Source: Cryobacterium mannosilyticum (lineage in GTDB: Bacteria > Actinomycetota > Actinomycetes > Actinomycetales > Microbacteriaceae). From it: a stretch of DNA of 64,000 nt. The stretch's first letter is position 1. Each line of letters begins with the position of its first letter. The DNA is taken from the NCBI RefSeq assembly GCF_004402705.1, contig NZ_SOFM01000040.1, positions 31,362-95,361 of the forward strand, read 5' to 3'. The notes under the pieces were generated by a model that did not search any database, was not told the origin of the DNA, and saw only the letters and a list, made by a program, of their open reading frames with translations. The position numbers were made by a program, and so were the translations under genes. This document shows positions 58,334 through 64,000 of the stretch, piece by piece.

Positions 58334-59146
58334 GTGAATCGGGCAGAACGCAACCAATTGGTCATCGAGAACCTTCCGCTCGTGGGCTACCTCGTCTCCG
58401 AAGTCTGGGCCAAGGCACGCCACCTCTCCCGCGACGACCTGGCCTCGGCCGGAGCCCTCGCCCTCATCACCTCAGCGGATGCGTTCAACGCCGAACTCGG
58501 TGTTCCCTTCGGTGCCTTCGCCCGTCGTCGCATCATCGGCGCCTTCGCCGACGAGATGCGCTCCAACGACTGGGCTACCCGGATGGCGCGTCGCCGCATC
58601 AAGGAAACCCGCGCCGTGCAGGAGACGCTGGCCGCCGCCCTCGGCCGTGCAGCCTCGGTCGACGAGGTCGCCGCAGCCCTCGGCGTCGACCGCGAGACCG
58701 CAGCCGCGGGACTGGCCGACTCCGAGCGCACCCTTTCTACCCTCGACGACGCCACGGCCGAGTTCCTGGTCTCCGGCACCGAACTGCCCGAGGAATCCCT
58801 CCTCTCCGCCGAACGCCTGGCGTTCCTGCGCGCGGCGATCGACGCCCTGCCGGAGAAGATGCGGGAGATCATCCAGCAGGTCTACTTCGACGACCGCTCG
58901 GTCAAGGAGATCGCCGCCGAACTGGGGATCACCCACTCGGCCGTGTCCCAGCAGCGCGCGAAGGCCATCCGTTTGCTCCGTGACGGAATGGGCACCCACT
59001 ACGCCGATGACGCCGAGGCCGAGTACGTGCCGGAGTCCCGCATCGCGCCGGCCCGGCGCAGCGCCTACCTGGCCCGGCTCGCCGACCAGTCCATGTTCGG
59101 CCTGGCCACCTCGGCTGGCGCGCTCTACGCGGCCGAGTCCGCTTAG
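58334..59146 (+). CDS. fliA: FliA, flagellar sigma factor (sigma-28)
   Basis: 270 residues from GTG with GGAAGG upstream. Region 2 (NLPLVGYLVSEVWAKARHLSRDDLASAGALALITSADAFNAELGVPFGAFARRRIIGAFADEMRSNDW), region 3 (ASVDEVAAALGVD) and region 4 (LPEKMREIIQQVYFDDRSVKEIAAELGITHSAVSQQRAKAIRLLRDGM) are present in the FliA/WhiG order. It should read the two TAAC-N15-GCCGATAG promoters in this window. The last ~45 residues are an extra tail. No anti-sigma FlgM gene is visible nearby. Confidence 0.92.
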   Translation: MNRAERNQLVIENLPLVGYLVSEVWAKARHLSRDDLASAGALALITSADAFNAELGVPFGAFARRRIIGAFADEMRSNDWATRMARRRIKETRAVQETLAAALGRAASVDEVAAALGVDRETAAAGLADSERTLSTLDDATAEFLVSGTELPEESLLSAERLAFLRAAIDALPEKMREIIQQVYFDDRSVKEIAAELGITHSAVSQQRAKAIRLLRDGMGTHYADDAEAEYVPESRIAPARRSAYLARLADQSMFGLATSAGALYAAESA

Positions 59147-59171
59147 CCCGAAAGTTTTTCCGCTGAACGGC

Positions 59172-59198
59172 TAACGCGATCCCGCCCGGGGCCGATAG
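59172..59198 (+). promoter_or_regulatory. sigma-28 (FliA) promoter of fliC
   Basis: TAAC (59172-59175), 15 bp, GCCGATAG (59191-59198), 62 bp before the flagellin ATG. Same boxes and spacing as the flgN promoter. Confidence 0.88.
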
Positions 59199-59260
59199 CT
59201 CAAGGTGTCAACCCATGGATGGGTCGGCGCACCACCACCCACATCACGGAGGAACTCATC

Positions 59261-60112
59261 ATGGGTATGCAGATCAACACCAACCTCGCGGCCAACAACA
59301 CGTACCGCAACCTGGCCGCAACGCAGAACGACATGTCCAAGTCCCTGGAGAAGCTGTCCAGCGGCCTTCGCATCAACCGCGCAGCGGATGACGCAGCAGG
59401 CCTGGCCATCTCCGAGGGCCTCAAGTCGCAGGTCGGTGGCCTCACGGTCGCCAGCCGCAACGCCCAGGACGGCGTCTCGGTCATCCAGACCGCAGAAGGT
59501 TCCTTGAACGAGGTGCAGTCAATCCTGCAGCGCGTTCGTGACCTCGCCGTTCAGGCCGGCAACGACTCGAACAACGCCGACTCTCGTGGCGCGATCAAGA
59601 CCGAGGTTACCGCGCTGGGCGCGGAGCTCACCCGAATCAAAGACTCGGCGAACTTCAACGGAACGAAGCTGCTCGATGGAACTGGTGGAGCGGCTGGAGT
59701 GCTGACTTTCCAGGTCGGCGCCGGAAGCACGGCTTCAGATCAGATCAGCGTGACCATGAAGAACCTCACGACGATTGCCGGCGATGTGACGGCCCTCGCC
59801 ACGGCCGGGTTTGACAGTGCCTCGGCTGTAAATGGCGCGGCCGGCACTATCTCCAAGCTTGACGCTGCGATCACAGAGATCTCGACGGCCCGCGCCGACC
59901 TTGGTGCCAACCAGAACCGGTTCGAGAGCGTCATCAAGAACCTGGCCGTCTCCAAGGAGAACCTCACCGCTGCCGGCTCGCGAATCCGCGACACCGACAT
60001 GGCGGAGGAAATGGTCAAGTACACCCGTTCCAGCATCCTCTCGCAGGCCGGTACCGCCATGCTCGCGCAGGCGAACCAGTCCGCTCAGGGCGTGCTGTCG
60101 CTCCTCCGCTAA
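59261..60112 (+). CDS. fliC: FliC, flagellin
   Basis: 283 residues. N-terminal D0/D1: MGMQINTNLAANNTYRNLAATQNDMSKSLEKLSSGLRINRAADDAAGLAISEGL; C-terminal D1/D0: LGANQNRFESVIKNLAVSKENLTAAGSRIRDTDMAEEMVKYTRSSILSQAGTAMLAQANQSAQGVLSLLR. The central variable part is short, so this is a small flagellin without a large surface domain. ACGGAGGAACTC gives a strong ribosome binding site. Its codons and base use look like a highly expressed gene. Followed by a very strong hairpin. Confidence 0.96.
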   Translation: MGMQINTNLAANNTYRNLAATQNDMSKSLEKLSSGLRINRAADDAAGLAISEGLKSQVGGLTVASRNAQDGVSVIQTAEGSLNEVQSILQRVRDLAVQAGNDSNNADSRGAIKTEVTALGAELTRIKDSANFNGTKLLDGTGGAAGVLTFQVGAGSTASDQISVTMKNLTTIAGDVTALATAGFDSASAVNGAAGTISKLDAAITEISTARADLGANQNRFESVIKNLAVSKENLTAAGSRIRDTDMAEEMVKYTRSSILSQAGTAMLAQANQSAQGVLSLLR

Positions 60113-60153
60113 CCCGGAGTAGCTGAACCTTTCGGGAAACCGCGCGGTGAACT

Positions 60154-60211
60154 ATGGCTGGTGGTGACCGAGAGATGAACTGGACCTCATCCCTCGGTCA
60201 CCACCAGCCAT
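60154..60211 (+). terminator. strong hairpin after fliC
   Basis: ATGGCTGGTGGTGACCGAG (60154-60172) pairs perfectly over 19 bp with its complement at 60193-60211. After one mismatch, GATGA/TCATC adds five pairs around an 8-base loop. Only a poor T-run follows (TTCACGTTT), so it may end transcription with help or protect the flagellin mRNA 3' end. Confidence 0.75.
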
Positions 60212-60285
60212 TCACGTTTGCACCAGCACCACTCGCAACACTCGCAGCATCCGGCAAGATCGCACACTCGTAAGGAGGGCACGGC

Positions 60286-61671
60286 ATGAGCAACGCCATC
60301 GACGGACTCGTCTCGGGTCTGAACACCACCGACCTGATCAACTCCCTGATGAAGGTCGAGGCCGTGCCGCAGGGCCTGCTCAAGGCCAAGGTCACCACCT
60401 CGCAGAACCTCATCTCGGCTTTGCAGGGGCTCAACTCCCAGATCTCGGCCCTGGGCGACCTCGCCGCGAAGGCCGCGAAGCCCGCCGGGCTCGACCTCTT
60501 CACCTCCTCCAGCAGCTCAGCGAGCATCACGACCTCTGTGTCGGCCGGGGTTGGCGCCGGGCAGCTCGACGTCGTCGTCGGTGCTCTTGCCCGCAGCCAG
60601 ATCGATGTGTCGGCCGCGATGACCGCGTGGCCGGCCACCCCGGCCGTGCTCACGATCGTGTCGGGCGCCGTGAGCACCGAGATCTCGGCGGCGTCCTCGT
60701 CGCTCGACGACATTGTCACGGCCGTCAACGCCTCCGGTGCCGGCGTGACCGCCACCAAGGTCTCCTCCGGAGTCGACGGTGGCGGCGTGCCGCAGTATCG
60801 GCTCCAGTTCAGCGGCAACGCAACCGGAGCAGCAAGCGCATTCACCGTCTATCAGGGCACCAAGGCAGAGGTCACGGCCAACACCGCTCCCAATCTGCTG
60901 ACCGCACCGGGTGCAGCCGTCATTCGCACGGCGCAGGACGCGAGCGTCACCCTCTGGGCGGGCACCGCCGCGGCGCAAACCATCACCTCGTCCACCAACA
61001 CCTTCTCGAACCTGCTGCCGGGCGTCGCGATCAGCGTGTCCGCGGTCTCGACCGACCCGGTCACCATCAAGGTAGCCCGGGATGACGCGCAGATCGGCTC
61101 GATCGCCTCCGGCCTGGTCAGCTCGCTGAACGGCGTCTTCGCACTCATCTCCACGAAGTCCGTGGTGACGAACAGCACCAATGCCGCGGGGGCTGCCGTG
61201 CTCTCGCCCGGAGTGTTCACCGGTGACAGCACGGTGCGCGACGCTAAGCAGAAACTGCTGACCGCGGCATCCGCCCCCATCAACGGTCACTCGCCGTCGG
61301 AGTACGGCATCAGCATCACCAAGACCGGCACCATGGAGTTCGACGCGGCCAAGTTCGCGACTGCCCTCGCCAAGGATCCGGCCACGGTGAAGGCCGCCGT
61401 GACCGAGATCGCCACCCGGGTCGCCGCCGCGGCGAAGGCGGTGTCCGACAAGTACGACGGTCAGATCACCGCGAAGATCACCGGCCAGCAGTCCACGGTC
61501 AAAGACCTGGGCACCCGGATCGAGGCCTGGGACCGCAACCTGGCCACTCGCCGGGCGACCCTGCAAAGCACCTACACCGCACTGGAAACCCAGCTCAGCG
61601 CCATGAAGGCCCAGTCGTCGTGGCTGTCCTCCCAGGTCGCCGGGCTCAGCAGTTCAACCTCGAACGGATGA
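60286..61671 (+). CDS. fliD: FliD, filament cap protein
   Basis: 461 residues. N-terminus MSNAIDGLVSGLNTTDLINSLMKVEAVPQGLLKAKVT and C-terminus LGTRIEAWDRNLATRRATLQSTYTALETQLSAMKAQSSWLSSQVAGLSS are the FliD coiled-coil ends; the DKYDGQITAKI segment is also typical. It caps the growing flagellum and folds exported flagellin. TAAGGAGGGC precedes the ATG. Overlaps fliS by ATGA. Confidence 0.93.
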   Translation: MSNAIDGLVSGLNTTDLINSLMKVEAVPQGLLKAKVTTSQNLISALQGLNSQISALGDLAAKAAKPAGLDLFTSSSSSASITTSVSAGVGAGQLDVVVGALARSQIDVSAAMTAWPATPAVLTIVSGAVSTEISAASSSLDDIVTAVNASGAGVTATKVSSGVDGGGVPQYRLQFSGNATGAASAFTVYQGTKAEVTANTAPNLLTAPGAAVIRTAQDASVTLWAGTAAAQTITSSTNTFSNLLPGVAISVSAVSTDPVTIKVARDDAQIGSIASGLVSSLNGVFALISTKSVVTNSTNAAGAAVLSPGVFTGDSTVRDAKQKLLTAASAPINGHSPSEYGISITKTGTMEFDAAKFATALAKDPATVKAAVTEIATRVAAAAKAVSDKYDGQITAKITGQQSTVKDLGTRIEAWDRNLATRRATLQSTYTALETQLSAMKAQSSWLSSQVAGLSSSTSNG

Positions 61672-62114
61672 TGATGGCAGTGATGAGCATGATGGGCGGA
61701 ACCCAGGCCCGCCGGGCCCAGTTGAACCGCGAAGCCGTACTCTCGGCGACTCCGGTGCGTCTGCTGACGATGCTTTACGATCGCCTCCTGCTTGACCTGA
61801 ACCGCGCGGAAGCCGCTCAGGTCGTCGAGAATTGGCAGGTCGCATCCGAGAACCTGATTCACGCGCAGGCGATCGTCTCCGAGCTGTCCACGTCGCTGAA
61901 CGTTGCGGCGTGGGAAGGCGGGGAGGGCCTCTTCGCGATCTACACCTACGTGTCGAACTCGCTGATGAGCGCGAACATCCACCGTGACGTCGACCGCACC
62001 CGCGAGAGCATCGCGCTGCTCGAGCCGCTGCGCCAGACCTGGCACGAGGCCGCCGACCTGCTCCCGGCCCAGACCATGTCCGCTCACCTCGGTGGGGAAC
62101 TCGGAATTGCCTAG
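61668..62114 (+). CDS. fliS: FliS, flagellin export chaperone
   Basis: 148 residues. LNREAVLSATPVRLLTMLYDRLLLDLNRAEAA is the FliS core helix pair; NLIHAQAIVSELSTSLN and LFAIYTYVSNSLMSANI follow. It binds the flagellin C-terminus in the cytoplasm to prevent early polymerisation. The ATG at 61668 overlaps the fliD stop; ATGs a few codons on (61671, 61674, 61683) are equally possible. Confidence 0.92.
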   Translation: MMMAVMSMMGGTQARRAQLNREAVLSATPVRLLTMLYDRLLLDLNRAEAAQVVENWQVASENLIHAQAIVSELSTSLNVAAWEGGEGLFAIYTYVSNSLMSANIHRDVDRTRESIALLEPLRQTWHEAADLLPAQTMSAHLGGELGIA

Positions 62115-62433
62115 GCAGTCGAGCAGCGCCGACGAGTGGCTCGAGGTGCTGAACCAGCTCGAGGCGAGCCTCGGTTCCGGCGCCCGCGACGCGGTGCTCG
62201 TCGTGCCGGGGGAGAAACCCTACCCCGGCGTTCAATGGCTCGCCCCCGAGCACCTCGGCCAGATGCCCGCCGAGTTCGAGGCGCGCGCCCGCCGCCTGCT
62301 CGCCGGCCAGCTGGAACTCATCCGCGAGATCGAGGATGCCCGGCGCTCGGCGAGCGTGCACCTCGCCGCCGTGCGCAACATCCTCTCCACCCAGCACACC
62401 GAGCACGCGGTCTACCTCGACGTGGCCGGCTGA
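62107..62433 (+). CDS. FliT-like small flagellar protein
   Basis: 108 residues from a TTG at 62107 that overlaps the fliS stop; GGGGAAC lies upstream. No gene-family motif is certain. Helical, with DEWLEVLNQLEASLGSG at the start and FEARARRLLAGQLELIREIEDARRSASVHLAAVRNI later, like FliT-type or other filament chaperones. Its place behind fliD-fliS is where fliT is found in many bacteria. The family match is inference. Confidence 0.6.
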   Translation: MPRQSSSADEWLEVLNQLEASLGSGARDAVLVVPGEKPYPGVQWLAPEHLGQMPAEFEARARRLLAGQLELIREIEDARRSASVHLAAVRNILSTQHTEHAVYLDVAG

Positions 62434-62792
62434 CCTGCCCGCCGGGCCACCCCGCTGGTCGTGCCTCTCGGCGGTCGTGCCTCTCGGTGGTCGAGCCTCT
62501 CGGTGGTCGAGCCTGTCGAGACCAGGTGTGTCCCGCGAGCCGTACCGGTGGTCGAGCCTGTCGAGACCAGAGCCGGCCCAGCCCGTGCCCGTTTCCGCAG
62601 CCCGCGCCCGCGGGCGCGGTAGCGTCCAGCCGTTCTCGTAGCGGCGACGGCGGTCCTCCGCGGAACACAGGATGCCGCCCCATGGTCTCTCTCGCGTCCT
62701 CCACATTATGGGTGTGATCAGGTTATCCACAGTCGATCTGTGAGACTCCTCCACGCCTGGGAATGTCGGTGGGTGCCCGTAAAGTGACTCGC
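62434..62792. other. gene-free stretch with two GTGGTCGAGC repeats
   Basis: 359 bp between the flagellar cluster and the HNH gene. GGTGGTCGAGCCTGTCGAGA occurs at 62502-62521 and again at 62547-62566, after three decayed copies from about 62457. TAAAGT (62780-62785), seven bases before the next ATG, is a likely -10 box of a leaderless promoter for the HNH gene. Confidence 0.7.
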
Positions 62793-63989
62793 ATGACAGC
62801 AGCATTCATTGCCCCGCAGGAGGCGCTCGGCATCCGTTTCGATGCCATCGCCGCGGCCGAGCGTGAGATAGCGGCCGCGTGTGCGCGGCGGGCGGCGCTG
62901 GTGGATGAGGCGCGCCGGTTCAGCGAGGCCACGGCCGCGAGTCGGGCCGTGCCGGGCGGCCGGTGGTCGGCGGCGATGGTCGCGCAGCGGGAGTTCGTGA
63001 GCGAGCTGGCGGTGACCTTGCGGTTCCCGCAGCGCACCGCGGAGAACCTGATCGCAGAGAGCCGCGCCCTGGCCGATGAGTTGCCGGCGACCCGGGCCGC
63101 ACTGCAGTCGGGGGAGATCAGTTACCGGCACGCGCAGGTGCTGATCGGGCAGGCGTGGACGGTCCCGCCGGCCGGCAAGGCCGCGTTCGAGGCCGCACTG
63201 TTGCGCACGGCCGGGCACCTGACCGCGTCCAAGCTCAAGTACAAGGCGCGGGTGCTTCGGGAACGGTTGCACCCGGAGACGATCCTGGCCCGGCACACGG
63301 TGTCCGTCCTCGACCGCACGGTGATGATCGAGGCCGAAGCCGACGGAATGGCATCGCTCTGGCTCTATGACTCCGCCGAACGAGTGCAAGCCGCCTACCT
63401 CCGGGTCACGGTCGCGGCGCTCAGCCTGCAAGGCGCCGACGAAACCCGCACCCTCAGCCAACTGCGGGCGGACGTGCTCACCGACCTGCTCCTCGACGGA
63501 GTCACCCCCGCCGGCGTGGGTGCTGGGATCCGGGCCACGGTCAACGTGACCGTGCCGGTGCTCACCTTGATGGGCCGGTCAGAGGAGCCCGGCCACCTCG
63601 AGGGGTACGGGCCGATCGATCCCGATACGGCCCGTCGACTCGCCGGCGGAGCGGCCGGGTTCACCCGGCTGCTGACCCACCCCGAGACCGGCGTCGTGCT
63701 CTCCGTCGGCCGGAACCGATACAAGGTGCCGAAACCGTTGAGGCGGTGGCTTCGACTTCGCGACGAGACCTGCCGATTCCCCGGCTGCAACAAGCCCGCG
63801 GCCCACTCCGACCTCGACCACTCCCTCGACTGGCAATTCGACGGCATCTCCGCCCACGACAACCTCGCCCACCTCTGTCCCTTATGCCGATATCGGCATA
63901 ATTTGCATTATTCCGATGTCCGGATTATGCCGATGTTGAGGGTGGGTCCCTTGTGGCTGTTGGCATCGGAGTGGATGTTGTCGGCATAA
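62793..63989 (+). pseudogene. DUF222/13E12 HNH endonuclease with replaced C-terminus
   Basis: 398 residues from ATG 62793. DUF222 helical region, then ETCRFPGCNKPAAHSDLDHSLDWQFDGISAHDNLAHLC, the first two thirds of an HNH domain with the CxxC pair and DH. After about 63876 the expected CxxHHxLKH segment gives way to unrelated residues (PLCRYRHNLHYSDVRIMPM...) encoded by AT-richer DNA with repeated TTATGCCGA sites, and the frame stops at 63989. The last zinc/catalytic histidines are lost or altered, so the enzyme is probably inactive. The intact paralogue at 37742 shows what is missing. Confidence 0.75.
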
Positions 63990-64000
63990 TCACAGGGCTT
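63877..64000. mobile_element. probable end of an inserted mobile element
   Basis: Starts within the HNH codons and runs off the window. TTATGCCGATATCGGCATAA (63882-63901) is a perfect 20-bp palindrome; further half-sites are ATTATGCCGA (63924-63933) and TCGGCATAAT (63981-63990), so TTATGCCGA occurs four times in alternating orientation. This looks like a terminal region with several recombinase-binding sites, as in elements moved by tyrosine recombinases. No recombinase gene is inside the window. Confidence 0.6.

Noticed and set aside
58008..58337. 109-codon plus-strand frame through the fliA leader
   Set aside because: Composition is non-coding and it covers the inverted-repeat structure; fliA has its own ribosome binding site at 58322.

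Overview
The window is high-GC (clearly above 60% by eye) actinobacterial chromosome. Several traits point to Microbacteriaceae, something Cryobacterium-like: two DUF222/13E12 HNH endonuclease genes, a MoeZ-type MoeB with a rhodanese tail, SufU, many GTG/TTG starts with 1-4 base gene overlaps, likely leaderless promoters, and scattered GTGGTCGAGCCTGTCGAGACC repeats. The family placement is inference; no rRNA is present to confirm it. No tRNA, rRNA or CRISPR array was seen.

Layout. 0-2.4 kb: the end of narI, a DUF2231 membrane protein and the nitrate/nitrite carrier narK. 2.5-7 kb: a minus-strand molybdenum cofactor operon moeZ-moeA-moaC-mobA-DUF6457-moaD. 7.3-8.4 kb: a Phd/RelE toxin-antitoxin pair and a DUF1877 gene. 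8.6-13.5 kb: moaA, fdhD and an FdhF/YdeP-type molybdoenzyme. 13.7-17.3 kb: two tandem glycosyltransferases, the first with a HEAT-like N-terminus. 17.3-20.6 kb: clpS, DUF2017, DUF1275, a MocA-like nucleotidyltransferase, a SixA phosphatase and a SHOCT protein. 20.7-22.2 kb: guanine deaminase. 22.5-28.3 kb: a 1913-residue secreted double-GH13 amylase-pullulanase behind LacI-type operators. 28.3-37.6 kb: a xanthine dehydrogenase-like enzyme, mog, a Mop-domain regulator with modABC, and sufS-sufU. 37.7-40.3 kb: an HNH gene and a repeat array. 40.3-52.3 kb: a beta-mannoside utilisation locus (ABC importer, GH2, frameshifted GH113, kinase, LacI regulator, CE7 esterase, ABC exporter). 52.5-54.4 kb: an orphan b-type cytochrome operon. 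54.6-62.4 kb: flagellar filament genes (fliW, flgL, flgK, flgN; fliA, fliC, fliD, fliS, fliT-like). 62.8-64 kb: a second HNH gene whose 3' end is replaced by the edge of a probable mobile element.

How it fits together. Molybdenum is the main theme. ModABC imports molybdate, MoaA/MoaC/MoaD/MoeZ/MoeA/Mog build the cofactor, MobA and the MocA-like enzyme add nucleotides, and FdhD serves formate dehydrogenases. The users are nitrate reductase, the FdhF-like enzyme and the xanthine dehydrogenase, the last probably fed by guanine deaminase. The flagellar block has two matching sigma-28 promoters, TAAC-N15-GCCGATAG.

The most unusual features are these. (1) A 123-nt inverted-repeat segment upstream of fliA folds on paper into a long closing helix with three inner hairpins, one with a GAAA loop over a GGAGG. 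(2) Tandem arrays start at or just past stop codons of six genes; in four the unit carries TGA and its length is not a multiple of three. (3) Four 15-bp (five-codon) arrays lie inside cofactor genes. (4) Two related 96/97-bp palindromic elements. (5) A cytochrome b operon with no Rieske or cytochrome c1 gene beside it. (6) A one-base frameshift in the GH113 gene. (7) An HNH gene cut by DNA carrying four TTATGCCGA half-sites.
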